64,000 nucleotides of DNA from Microbacterium sp. LWO12-1.2 (GTDB lineage Bacteria; Actinomycetota; Actinomycetes; Actinomycetales; Microbacteriaceae): positions 1 through 64,000 of the forward strand of contig NZ_JBEGII010000001.1 in assembly GCF_040675875.1 (NCBI RefSeq). The letters run 5' to 3'. The notes under the pieces were generated by a model. That model made no database searches. It saw only the letters and a list, made by a program, of their open reading frames with translations, and was not told where the DNA came from. Shown here piece by piece: positions 24,698 through 32,566 of this stretch. The position numbers and the translations under genes were made by a program. The stretch's first letter is position 1. Each line of letters begins with the position of its first letter.

Positions 24698-24713
24698 ATA
24701 CCCTAGGGGGTAT
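24698..24713. promoter_or_regulatory. CsoR/CstR family operator 2
   Basis: ATACCC-TAGG-GGGTAT, a second exact copy centred 24 bp from the first and nearer the sensor gene at 24747. The pair between divergent genes suggests control of both directions. Confidence 0.8.
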
Positions 24714-24746
24714 CGTGGAAGTTCAGTCCGCACACAGGGAGAGACG

Positions 24747-25025
24747 ATGGTCATCGAGAACGCAGACGCGCAACGAAAGATCCTCAACCGGCTCAAGCGC
24801 GCTCAGGGGCAGCTGGCGGCGGTCATCGCCGCAGTGGAGGCGGAGAGCGACTGCCGGACCGTCGTCACCCAGCTCTCTGCAGTGAGCTCTGCCCTGGACA
24901 GGGCGGGTTTCCAGATCATCGCGACCGCGATGAAGGAGTGCCTCGCCGACTCCGACGACGGTGCGCAGAACGCGGAGGGCGTGTCGCTGGCAGAACTCGA
25001 GAAGCTCTTCCTGTCATTGTCCTGA
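24747..25025 (+). CDS. CsoR-family sensor, probably CstR-like persulfide type
   Basis: A 92-residue four-helix DUF156 protein from ATG 24747. The numbering lines up with M. tuberculosis CsoR: Cys36 and Cys65 are present, but position 61, where copper sensors have histidine, is alanine (IATAMKECL). Two cysteines without the histidine is the pattern of CstR, which senses persulfides by forming di- and trisulfide links. Together with the divergent CoA-disulfide reductase-rhodanese, this points to reactive sulfur rather than copper as the signal. The two palindromes upstream are its likely operators. Confidence 0.85.
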   Translation: MVIENADAQRKILNRLKRAQGQLAAVIAAVEAESDCRTVVTQLSAVSSALDRAGFQIIATAMKECLADSDDGAQNAEGVSLAELEKLFLSLS

Positions 25026-25055
25026 CCGCGGTGCCAGTGAGACTGCCGGTCGACG

Positions 25056-26972
25056 TCACGCGGGCCGGACGGTATCTGCCGACGACCTGAGCGGGGAGGG
25101 AAGATCAGCGTCCATCCCGCCTGCGGGTCCACGGAGCGCGCGCAGGGCATACAGAATGGTCGCGAGATCGACGAGCTCCTGCACGAGCGCGCCGACGACG
25201 GCCGGGATCACCCCGGTCATCGCGACGATCATGAGGCACACGCTCAGCCCGATGCCGATCCAGATCGCCGTCAGCGCCACACGTACCGTATGACGCCCGA
25301 TCGCGATGGCATCGACGACCTTGGCGAGTGAGTCGACGAGGATCACGACATCTGCGGCGTCTCCGGCCGCGGTCGCCCCTTTCGCCCCCATCGCGATGCC
25401 GACGTCGGCGGCCGCCAGCACCGGCGCGTCATTCACGCCGTCGCCGACCATCATCATCGGGCGTGGCTGCAGGTCCGCGGCGAGGTGAACCTTCTCGGCC
25501 GGGAGGAGTTCGGCACGGACATCCTCGATCCCGAGCTGGGTTCCGATGGACTCGGCGGTGGAACGGATGTCGCCGGTCAGCATCATGATGCGCTCGATGC
25601 CGTGGCCTCTCAACCAGGCGACGACGCCGGCCGCTTCGGGTCGCGGATCGTCGGCGAGGACGAGGACCCCGGCGAATCGACCGTCGACGCAGACATAGGC
25701 TGCCGCTTCGCCGACGTCGAGGTGCGCCCGCACGGTATCCGCTGCGACAGCGGCGATGTACGCCGGCTTGCCGACGATGACGGAGCGCCCGCCGATCATG
25801 GCGCTCACGCCGTTCGTCGCGATCTCGCTCGCTTCTGACGCCACCCGGAGCGTGAGGGCGCGGTCGTGGGCGGCTCGACGGATGCCGGCGGCGAGGACGT
25901 GCGAGGAGTATTGCTCCGCGGATGCGGCGAGCTGCAGGATCTCGTCTGCATCGAAGCCGGGCGTGGGGCGGATATCGACCAGCTCCGGCCGTCCCTGCGT
26001 GAGCGTTCCCGTCTTGTCGAAGGCCGCTGATCGCACCCGTGCGAGTTGTTCGATGACGGCGCCTCCCTTCATGATCACGCCGGCCTTCGCGGCCCGCGAG
26101 AGTCCGCCGAGGAAGGCCACCGGCGCAGCGATCAGGAGCGGACAGGGCGTCGCGAGCACGAGCACTTCGGCGAAGCGGGTCGAGTCGCCCGACAGTGCCC
26201 ACGCCGTGCCTGCGAGCACCAGAGAGGCCGCCGTGAACGGAATCGCGAAGCGATCGGCGAGACGCACGACCGGGGCGTGCGATTCCTCCGCGGCATGAAC
26301 GAGGGCGACGATCTGCTGGTACTGGCTGTCTGCGCTCGTGCGTACGGCTCGGATGCGTACGGCTCGATTGCCGTTGATCGCCCCGGAGAGAACCTCACCG
26401 CCGGCTTCGCGGGTGACCGGCATGCTCTCACCGGTCAACGAGGACTCATCGAACGAGCCGGTCGCGGTGAGCAGACTGCCGTCGACCGGCACGACCTCAC
26501 TGGGGCGCACGAGGATGACGTCGCCGATGACGACCTCGTCGACGCCGACGTCGCGGACCTCGTCGGAGTCAGTGCTGTGCGGGTGCAGCAGCACATGGGC
26601 GGTTCGGGGCGAACGGTCGAGCAGAGCGGACAGATCCCTCTTCGCCCGGCGGCCGGCGAAGTCCTCGAGCGCTTCGCCACCCGACAACATGAGCACGATG
26701 ATCAGCGAGGCGATGTACTCCCCGACGGCCAGCGTCGCCACCATCGCCACCAGCGCGAGGATGTCGAGCCCGACATGTCCGCGCAACACGTCGCGGACCA
26801 TTCCGACCAGAGTCCAGGCGATGAATGCCCCGACGTAGAACGTGGCCACCCACCGGCCTGCTGTCTCCTGGCTATTGAGGTGCAGAAGACCGACGACCGT
26901 GGAGACGAGGATCGTGATGGTGATCGCGGGGTAGCGACTCAGAGCAGACAGCACACGGCCCCGCTCACGCAT
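25056..26972 (-). CDS. Heavy-metal P1B-type ATPase with TPC motif
   Basis: A 638-residue P-type ATPase with no N-terminal metal-binding domain. DKTGTLTQGRPEL holds the phosphorylated aspartate; LTGES, MLTGD and VGDGVNDAPVLAAADVG are present. The transmembrane metal motif reads ATPCPLL, so the usual CPC is TPC, which marks one of the less studied P1B groups; the metal is uncertain. The start overlaps the preceding universal stress gene by eight bases, forming a two-gene unit behind a DosR-like box. Mycobacteria likewise place a P-type ATPase (CtpF) under DosR, though of another subtype. Confidence 0.88.
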   Translation of the reverse strand: MRERGRVLSALSRYPAITITILVSTVVGLLHLNSQETAGRWVATFYVGAFIAWTLVGMVRDVLRGHVGLDILALVAMVATLAVGEYIASLIIVLMLSGGEALEDFAGRRAKRDLSALLDRSPRTAHVLLHPHSTDSDEVRDVGVDEVVIGDVILVRPSEVVPVDGSLLTATGSFDESSLTGESMPVTREAGGEVLSGAINGNRAVRIRAVRTSADSQYQQIVALVHAAEESHAPVVRLADRFAIPFTAASLVLAGTAWALSGDSTRFAEVLVLATPCPLLIAAPVAFLGGLSRAAKAGVIMKGGAVIEQLARVRSAAFDKTGTLTQGRPELVDIRPTPGFDADEILQLAASAEQYSSHVLAAGIRRAAHDRALTLRVASEASEIATNGVSAMIGGRSVIVGKPAYIAAVAADTVRAHLDVGEAAAYVCVDGRFAGVLVLADDPRPEAAGVVAWLRGHGIERIMMLTGDIRSTAESIGTQLGIEDVRAELLPAEKVHLAADLQPRPMMMVGDGVNDAPVLAAADVGIAMGAKGATAAGDAADVVILVDSLAKVVDAIAIGRHTVRVALTAIWIGIGLSVCLMIVAMTGVIPAVVGALVQELVDLATILYALRALRGPAGGMDADLPSPLRSSADTVRPA

Positions 26973-27432
26973 CGTCGTCGTGAGCGCCTGCCTCTGCTTC
27001 CGCGGCGCTCCCCGTGTGCACGATGAGTACAGGACAGTGAGCGTGTGCCGCGCACGCGGCGCTCACCGATCCCAACAGCAGGCCGAGAAAGCCGCCGCGT
27101 CCGCGACTGCCCAGAACGAGCATCGAGCGATGCGCGCTCAGTTCGATCAGGGAGCGGGCCGGCGAGCCGGGGAGCACGGTACGTGAGAGTCCGTGCGGAA
27201 CGCGGTCGCCGAAAGCCTCATCGACGCAGGAGTCGAGGATCTCCCGCGCCTCCTTCTCCGGAGACCACTCGAACACGAGGTATGGATCGAGAGGAGGCGA
27301 ACCCCAGGCGGTGACCACTTCCAGCGGTTGGCGGAGAGCTTCGGCCATTCTGGCCGCGTACAGCAGCGCCTCGATGGATGAGGGGGAGCCGTCGACTCCC
27401 ACGACGATTCGTTCTGCATCTGTGTGTTCCAT
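26965..27432 (-). CDS. Universal stress protein, single domain
   Basis: About 155 residues from ATG 27432. VVGVDGSPSSIEALLYA is the first Usp strand and ATP loop. The nucleotide motif GSRGRGGFLGLLLGSVS follows the GxxGx9G(S/T) rule, so it should bind ATP. It is coupled to the P-type ATPase that follows. A DosR-like box 36 bp upstream of the start suggests induction in hypoxia or nitrosative stress, as for Usp proteins of the mycobacterial dormancy regulon. Confidence 0.9.
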   Translation of the reverse strand: MEHTDAERIVVGVDGSPSSIEALLYAARMAEALRQPLEVVTAWGSPPLDPYLVFEWSPEKEAREILDSCVDEAFGDRVPHGLSRTVLPGSPARSLIELSAHRSMLVLGSRGRGGFLGLLLGSVSAACAAHAHCPVLIVHTGSAAEAEAGAHDDDA

Positions 27433-27467
27433 ACGCCCACTCTTCCGCCGGCACACCGAGGAAGAGC

Positions 27468-27481
27468 AGGACGAAGGTCAC
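27468..27481 (-). promoter_or_regulatory. DosR-like box before the Usp-ATPase unit
   Basis: AGGACGAAGGTCAC, the 14-bp element shared across this island, lies 36 bp from the Usp start codon, in the short spacer after the PPOX gene. Spacing is the same as for the box at 27935. Confidence 0.55.
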
Positions 27482-27482
27482 A

Positions 27483-27899
27483 TCATGAACGGGGAGCCAG
27501 ATCGAAGACCCTGCCATCGACGGCAGTCGGAATGATCCGCACCCAGCGATCCTTCTCCTCAGGGGCCCAGGGGCGCACTCCCAGCCGCTCCGCGGCGATC
27601 ACCTCCGCGTCGCGGTCGAACTCCACGGCCTCGCCCTTGACGACGACGCTGAACGCCTCACGGTCGTCATGACCGTCGACCTCGAAGGCGATCGAGTGAT
27701 GGATGGTCAGTTCGACCAGCTTGGTCCCCGCCGCTGTCCGGAAGACGATGGATCGCCCGTCCGTCTTGTGGTTGACGGGGAAGATGTCGATCTCGCCCGC
27801 GGCGGCCGATGCGATCCGCCCGTAGGGAGCGAGAGCAAGCCTCTCCCAGCACTCGTCCTCTGTCAGCCTCCGTGTCGGCGAACGCTCGATCTCGGTCAT
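27483..27899 (-). CDS. Pyridoxamine 5'-phosphate oxidase-fold stress protein
   Basis: A 138-residue split-barrel protein. The sequence CWERLALAPYGRIASAA, then IDIFPVNHKTDGRSIVFRT and KLVELTIHHSIAFEVDG follows the family of small flavin- or F420-binding proteins. Several of these (Rv2003c/Rv3129-like) belong to the mycobacterial dormancy regulon. Cofactor and substrate are unknown. Two DosR-like boxes, at 27935 and 27983, lie upstream. Confidence 0.85.
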   Translation of the reverse strand: MTEIERSPTRRLTEDECWERLALAPYGRIASAAAGEIDIFPVNHKTDGRSIVFRTAAGTKLVELTIHHSIAFEVDGHDDREAFSVVVKGEAVEFDRDAEVIAAERLGVRPWAPEEKDRWVRIIPTAVDGRVFDLAPRS

Positions 27900-27934
27900 G
27901 ATCGGATCCTGGCTGTTCTGCGCCCGAGATGACA

Positions 27935-27948
27935 GGGTCGAAGGTCCT
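27935..27948 (-). promoter_or_regulatory. DosR-like box before the PPOX gene
   Basis: GGGTCGAAGGTCCT, 36 bp upstream of the PPOX start. It matches the core of the DosR consensus (GGGAC TWWA GTCCC) in 10 of 14 positions when read as GGG-C...GGTCC and shares its form with five other sites here. Confidence 0.6.
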
Positions 27949-27969
27949 GCCGTGATGACGCAGCAGCGC

Positions 27970-28620
27970 CTAGCGCGAGTGCGGGGACGCGTCCCTGTTG
28001 TTCTCGACGTGGAGTATCGCCGCCTGTGTGCGCCGTTCGAGACCGAGCTTGTTCAGCAGTGAGGACACGTAGTTCTTCACGGTCTTCTCGGCCAGGCTCA
28101 GCGTCTCGCCGATCTGCCTGTTGGTCATCCCGTCTGCGATGAGTGCGAGGATCTGCTTCTCCCGCTCGTTCAGAGAGCCGAATCGCGGATCGTCGACGGG
28201 CGCGTCATCCATCCGCTGCGACACCTGTCGCACCAGAGCGTTGCTCAGGAGCGTGCGCCCTTCCGAGAGGCTGCGGATCGCCGCGATGAGCTCCAGCGTC
28301 CGCACGTTCTTCAGCAGGTATCCCGCTGCGCCGCCGAGGACGGCCGCGACCAGCGCGTCGTCGTCGTCATAGGCGGTGAGGATCAGGCATTGTGTGCGCG
28401 GGTGCTCCGTCCGGATCTGTCGGCACAGGTCGATTCCGCTGCCGTCGGGGAGATGCACGTCCAGCACCACGACGTCAGGCGCCACGACGGGAATCCCTGC
28501 CATGGCCTCCTGGCACGTGGAGGCCTCGCCGACGACGGCGAAACCGTCCTGACCCGCCAGGATCCCGGCGATGCCGCGGCGCACGACCTCGTGGTCGTCG
28601 ACGAGAAAGATGCGTACCAC
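27970..28620 (-). CDS. DosR/NarL-family response regulator, first copy
   Basis: About 216 residues starting at one of two adjacent GTG codons (28620 or 28623). The former puts the phosphorylated aspartate of VVLDVHLPDGSG at position 54, as in DosR. The receiver domain is joined to a LuxR helix-turn-helix (LNEREKQILALIADGMTNRQ, then IGETLSLAEKTVKNYVSSLL). The GLERRTQAAIL tail corresponds to the last helix of DosR. No kinase gene adjoins it directly, so it may share the DosS-like kinase at 29582 with the second regulator. Confidence 0.9.
   Translation of the reverse strand: MVRIFLVDDHEVVRRGIAGILAGQDGFAVVGEASTCQEAMAGIPVVAPDVVVLDVHLPDGSGIDLCRQIRTEHPRTQCLILTAYDDDDALVAAVLGGAAGYLLKNVRTLELIAAIRSLSEGRTLLSNALVRQVSQRMDDAPVDDPRFGSLNEREKQILALIADGMTNRQIGETLSLAEKTVKNYVSSLLNKLGLERRTQAAILHVENNRDASPHSR
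27983..27995 (-). promoter_or_regulatory. Second palindrome upstream of the PPOX gene
   Basis: GGGGACGCGTCCC contains the perfect palindrome GGGACGCGTCCC. It sits within the last codons of the response regulator gene, 84 bp upstream of the PPOX start. DosR-controlled promoters often hold paired boxes. Confidence 0.4.
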
Positions 28621-28730
28621 CACGTCACCCGGTCTTCTGCTGGAGGGGTCAGGAGACGCTCTCTGTGCGACGCGCTCGAGGAACACAGTACGCCGGTCGC
28701 CGCCCTCGCTCGATGCGCTGAGCAGAGAAC

Positions 28731-29459
28731 TCAGTCCGTGCGCCGGACCAGAAGCACCGGCGCGTTGATGTTCACCAGCACGTCATGAGCAACGGCGCCG
28801 AGATGGTGTTCGGTCCCGGCGCCGATCACGAGGAGCGCGGCCGTCCGTGACGCGTCGAGCAGCGCCTCTGCAGGGCGACGCGTGCTGAGGTGGCTCCGCA
28901 CGCTCAGCCCCGGCCTGTGGGCTCTGGCGATCGCGAGGGCGCGATCGAGTACTGGCCCCGCGGTCTCGACGGGCCCAGGGACGAAGCCTGCGAACGAGGA
29001 ATGGACCAGTTGGAGTGTGTCGGCTCTGCTCGCCGCTTCCGCGCCCGCCGCGTCCACCACGGCTGCCAGCGCGGCATCGCTCGTGACGCCTGCGACGACT
29101 CCGCGTCGAAAACGCAGATCTATCTCCGGAACGACGGCGATGCTGCAGGGCACGGCAGCTGCGATCTGAATCCCCCTCGCACCGTACACACGACTGTGGA
29201 TGAACCCACGCTTTCCCGTGCCGATGACCAGAACATCATCGTGGTGCAGGAACTGTGCCAGCGCCTGTGAGATCGGAGCGGGTGCGAGCACGGCGACCTG
29301 AGCCCCGGGCGATCGTGCGGGTGCGTGCGACGACGGGCCGTCGGCGACCGAGACCTGCACCACCGGGACGCCGGCCATCGCCGCGTGCGATTCGGCCCAC
29401 GTGAGCGCGGTGGCAGCGGAGTCCGCGCCGCCGACGGCGACGACATAGCGTCCTGGCAT
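28731..29459 (-). CDS. Universal stress protein, two-domain, diverged
   Basis: About 242 residues from ATG 29459, which follows GAGGAG. The first half (YVVAVGGADSAATALTWAES, VIGTGKRGFIHSRVYGARG) and the second (GVVAGVTSDAALAAVVDAA, VIGAGTEHHLGAVAHDVL) are tandem Usp folds. The GxxGx9G loop is degenerate in both halves, so ATP binding is doubtful. It is divergent from the DosS-like kinase, with a DosR-like box at mid-spacer. Confidence 0.85.
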   Translation of the reverse strand: MPGRYVVAVGGADSAATALTWAESHAAMAGVPVVQVSVADGPSSHAPARSPGAQVAVLAPAPISQALAQFLHHDDVLVIGTGKRGFIHSRVYGARGIQIAAAVPCSIAVVPEIDLRFRRGVVAGVTSDAALAAVVDAAGAEAASRADTLQLVHSSFAGFVPGPVETAGPVLDRALAIARAHRPGLSVRSHLSTRRPAEALLDASRTAALLVIGAGTEHHLGAVAHDVLVNINAPVLLVRRTD

Positions 29460-29514
29460 GGCAAGCTCCTCGGTATCGATGTCTCCATCCTGCGCTCGCC
29501 GGGGATCGGGACCA

Positions 29515-29528
29515 GGGTCCAAGGTCCC
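29515..29528. promoter_or_regulatory. DosR-like box between Usp and the DosS-like kinase
   Basis: GGGTCCAAGGTCCC, 54-56 bp from both divergent start codons. It is one of the most symmetric members of the set and could control the regulator's own kinase. Confidence 0.6.
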
Positions 29529-29581
29529 AGCGCTCAGGTTCCGGAGTAGTCTCGACACGCCGACGTCCGAGAGGGGGAGCG

Positions 29582-31279
29582 ATGGAAGAAGAGGGTCTCC
29601 GTTTCCCCGATCAGCGGCGCTCAGAACTCGAGCGCACGATCGGGGAGCTTCTCGAGCATGCGCAGCAGGTGCTGACGGCCCAGGGCCGCCTGCGGCATCT
29701 GCTGCGCGCCACGCAGGCCGTGGTCGAGGGCCTCGATCTGGCAGAAGTGCTTCGCCACATCACCGAGGCGGCGGTGGCATTGGTAGACGCCCGCTACGGT
29801 GCGCTGGGCGTCATCGATCGCGAGGGACGGCTGGAACAGTTCATTCACGTCGGCATTCCCGAGGATGATTCCAACGCCATCGGACATCTGCCCGAGGGTC
29901 ACGGCATCCTCGGTGCCGTCATCCGGAGTAAGCACGCGATACGACTCGACGACCTCGGTTCCGATCCGCGTTCGGTCGGATTCCCTGCGCATCATCCACC
30001 GATGAGCACCTTCCTGGGGGTTCCGATCCGCGTGCGCGGTGAGATCTACGGGAACCTCTATCTCACGAACCGCGCCGGCGGAGTGTTCACCGACGAAGAC
30101 GAGGAACTCGTCATCGCCTTGGCATCGACGGCGGCGATCGCCATCGACAACGCCCGCAGTTACGAAGAGTCTCGACGCAGCGAGCGGCTCAGCAGCTCGC
30201 TGGTCGAGATCAATGCCGCCTTGCTCGCCCCCGATTCCGGAGACGTCTTCGGAGTGGTCGCCGAGCGCGTTGCGGCGCTGATCCGCGCAGACACCGTCTT
30301 CATCGTGGTGCCGGGAGCGGTCGGCAGCCATCATCGGGTGCAGACGGCGCGCGGTGCGGGCGCAGAACTGATCGAGGGCGCAGACGTTCCCGGTGGAGAT
30401 TCGCTCGTCCCGCGTGTGATGGCGAGCGGCGCTTCCGGCGCGACGGTCGGCCTGCTCGATCTCCCGTCTTTCGGTGGGCAGTCCGCCGACGCCCCCATCA
30501 TCGCCGTCCCGCTCGTCGTCGCCGGAATGCCGGACGGCGCGCTGTGTGCGATCCGGAGTTCGACGGATCAGAGGTTCTCCGAGAAGGACCTGGAGACACT
30601 CGCCGAGTTCGCCGCGCAGACCGGTGTCGCGCTCGCGCTGGCACAGGCTCGCGCCGACCGTCAGCGGCTCGATGTGGTCGAAGACCGCGCCCGCATCGCG
30701 AGGGATCTTCACGACAACGTCATCCAGCGGCTGTTCGGCACCGGACTCGGCCTACAGGCGCTGGCGGCGTCCCTCCCCGCGCACGAGGCAGCGATCACCG
30801 CGCATGTGGATGAGATCGATGGGGCCATCGGAGACTTCCGTACGGCGATCTTCTCTCTGCAGAGCACTGACAGTGGTTCGATCCGCCACCGGCTGCTCGA
30901 TGTCGTGACGGAACTCGCTCCGAGCCTGGCCGCCATGCCGCGACTGTCGTTCGCTGGTCCTGTCGACCATCTCGTCACGGGTGGCCTCGCTGATGACGTG
31001 GTCGCGGTGGTGAGGGAATCGCTCAGCAACGTCTCTCGCCATGCGGGCGCGCAGACAGCAGAGGTCGCTCTTTCCGCAGACGAGTCGGACGTCACCGTCG
31101 TCGTGGACGACGACGGGAGAGGGATGCCGGCCGAGCCAGGGAGAGCGAGCGGCACCGTGAATCTCATCGCGCGCGCCCGCGAGTATGGGGGCGACTGCAC
31201 GTTCGACGCGCGCGAAACGGGAGGCACACGTGTGCGGTGGTGCGTCCCGCTCAGGTCGAAGGCGGAGACACGGCAATGA
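29582..31279 (+). CDS. DosS/DevS-like GAF-domain sensor histidine kinase
   Basis: A 565-residue soluble sensor. GAF domain 1 spans about residues 55-195 and includes GFPAHHPPMSTFLGVPIRV, the region holding the proximal heme histidine in M. tuberculosis DosS. GAF 2 is at about 205-355. The kinase core is the HisKA_3/HATPase type with IARDLHDNVIQRLFGTGLGLQ (His377), N-box SLSNVSRHAGA and G-box DDDGRGMP. By analogy it senses O2, NO or CO through heme and phosphorylates DosR-like regulators. The second regulator overlaps its stop by ATGA. Confidence 0.92.
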   Translation: MEEEGLRFPDQRRSELERTIGELLEHAQQVLTAQGRLRHLLRATQAVVEGLDLAEVLRHITEAAVALVDARYGALGVIDREGRLEQFIHVGIPEDDSNAIGHLPEGHGILGAVIRSKHAIRLDDLGSDPRSVGFPAHHPPMSTFLGVPIRVRGEIYGNLYLTNRAGGVFTDEDEELVIALASTAAIAIDNARSYEESRRSERLSSSLVEINAALLAPDSGDVFGVVAERVAALIRADTVFIVVPGAVGSHHRVQTARGAGAELIEGADVPGGDSLVPRVMASGASGATVGLLDLPSFGGQSADAPIIAVPLVVAGMPDGALCAIRSSTDQRFSEKDLETLAEFAAQTGVALALAQARADRQRLDVVEDRARIARDLHDNVIQRLFGTGLGLQALAASLPAHEAAITAHVDEIDGAIGDFRTAIFSLQSTDSGSIRHRLLDVVTELAPSLAAMPRLSFAGPVDHLVTGGLADDVVAVVRESLSNVSRHAGAQTAEVALSADESDVTVVVDDDGRGMPAEPGRASGTVNLIARAREYGGDCTFDARETGGTRVRWCVPLRSKAETRQ

Positions 31280-31923
31280 CGCGGGTGTTCCTGGTCGATG
31301 ACCACGAGATCGTGCGACGTGGAATCGCGCAGATCGTGGACGCCGAACCCGATCTCGAGGTCGTCGGGGAGGCAGATTCCGTGCGCGGGACGCTCGGAAG
31401 GGTCGCGGCCACCCTCCCCGACGTCGTCGTGCTCGACGTCCGTCTCCCCGATGGCAGCGGCGTGGAGCTCTGCCGGCACATCAGATCCGACCATCCCGGG
31501 ATCCGTTGCATCATGTTGACCGCCTTCGATGATGACACCGCGAGTGTCGCCGCTGTGGTCGCCGGCGCATCAGGATACGTCCTCAAGACGATCCGCAGTC
31601 GCTCGCTGATCGACGGCATCCGGAGGGTGTCACGGGGAGAGGATCTGCTTTCCCCGGCGATGACGGATCGGGTCCGTGAGAGCTTGGCCGCGCGTGCGGC
31701 ACCGGTCTCCGACCACGCACCCGAGCTGACGCTGCGCGAGAGTCAGGCTCTGACGCTGATCGCGGAGGGACTGACGAATCGGCAGATCGGCGAGCGCCTG
31801 GGACTCGCGGAGAAGACGGTGAAGAACTATGTGTCCGGCTTGTTGGCGAAGCTCGGCATGGAACGCCGCACCCAGGTCGCCGTCTACGGTGCCACCGCGC
31901 GGACCAAGGCGCAGGGATCGTGA
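31276..31923 (+). CDS. DosR/DevR-like response regulator, second copy
   Basis: A 215-residue regulator coupled to the kinase before it. Asp54 lies in VVLDVRLPDGSG, the same number as in DosR. The helix-turn-helix is in LTLRESQALTLIAEGLTNRQ and IGERLGLAEKTVKNYVSGLL. The C-terminal GMERRTQVAVY matches the DosR GMERRTQAAVF segment almost residue for residue. It is the most likely protein to bind the recurring 14-bp boxes of this island. Confidence 0.93.
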   Translation: MTRVFLVDDHEIVRRGIAQIVDAEPDLEVVGEADSVRGTLGRVAATLPDVVVLDVRLPDGSGVELCRHIRSDHPGIRCIMLTAFDDDTASVAAVVAGASGYVLKTIRSRSLIDGIRRVSRGEDLLSPAMTDRVRESLAARAAPVSDHAPELTLRESQALTLIAEGLTNRQIGERLGLAEKTVKNYVSGLLAKLGMERRTQVAVYGATARTKAQGS

Positions 31924-31945
31924 CGTGACGGCGAGCCGCCTCAGT

Positions 31946-31959
31946 GTGACCTAGGTCCT
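31946..31959 (+). promoter_or_regulatory. DosR-like box before the flavodoxin-Usp unit
   Basis: GTGACCTAGGTCCT, 35 bp upstream of the flavodoxin start, in the short gap after the second regulator. Spacing agrees with the boxes at 27468 and 27935. Confidence 0.55.
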
Positions 31960-31993
31960 GTTGCATCGGACCGCCTCGGCCGACGATGGGACC

Positions 31994-32566
31994 ATGAGCA
32001 CCGTTCAGCAACCCCGCCCGACAGCCGTGATCGTCTATGAGTCGATGTTCGGCAGCACCAGGAGGATCGCCGAGGCCGTCGCCTCGGGAATGAAGGATCG
32101 TATCGATGTGACGATCGTCTCCGCAGCGGATGCCCCGCCACGCGTGTCGTGCGATGTGCTGGTCATCGGCGCGCCCACTCATGCCCATTCCCTGAGCCGG
32201 CCGTCTTCGCGCGCCGAAGCCGGAGTCTGGGCCCGCGATCACGGGAAGCGGTTGACGCTCGAACCCGGAGCCGGGGCGACCGGGGTGAGGGAATGGTTGG
32301 AGGGCGCTCCGGAAGCGCGTCTCGGGTATGCGGCGTTCGACACGCGCGTCGACATGCCGAAGATCTTCACGGGTGCCGCCTCGTCCGCGATCGCGAAGCG
32401 TCTGACGAAGGCCGGGCTGAACCGACTCAGCCCCCCGGAGAGCTACCTCGTGGACAAGGACAGCCACCTTCTCGACGGAGAACTGGAACGAGCACGCGCG
32501 TGGGGCGATGCGCTCGCCGCCGAGGTGCTGTCACGGCGATCGCCCGTGACGGGAGAGGTGCAGTGA
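31994..32566 (+). CDS. Flavodoxin-like protein
   Basis: A 190-residue protein with the FMN phosphate loop VIVYESMFGSTRRIAEAVA and the second flavin segment VIGAPTHAHSLSRP. It is longer than a bare flavodoxin, with an extra helical C-terminus. Likely an electron carrier or quinone-type reductase acting in low-oxygen stress. ATG 31994 is preferred over an in-frame TTG at 31961, because the box spacing and the homology begin there. Its stop shares a base with the following Usp start. Confidence 0.88.
   Translation: MSTVQQPRPTAVIVYESMFGSTRRIAEAVASGMKDRIDVTIVSAADAPPRVSCDVLVIGAPTHAHSLSRPSSRAEAGVWARDHGKRLTLEPGAGATGVREWLEGAPEARLGYAAFDTRVDMPKIFTGAASSAIAKRLTKAGLNRLSPPESYLVDKDSHLLDGELERARAWGDALAAEVLSRRSPVTGEVQ

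Noticed and set aside
24747..25025. Copper-sensing CsoR
   Set aside because: The histidine at position 61 needed for copper is alanine, and the neighbouring genes handle sulfur.
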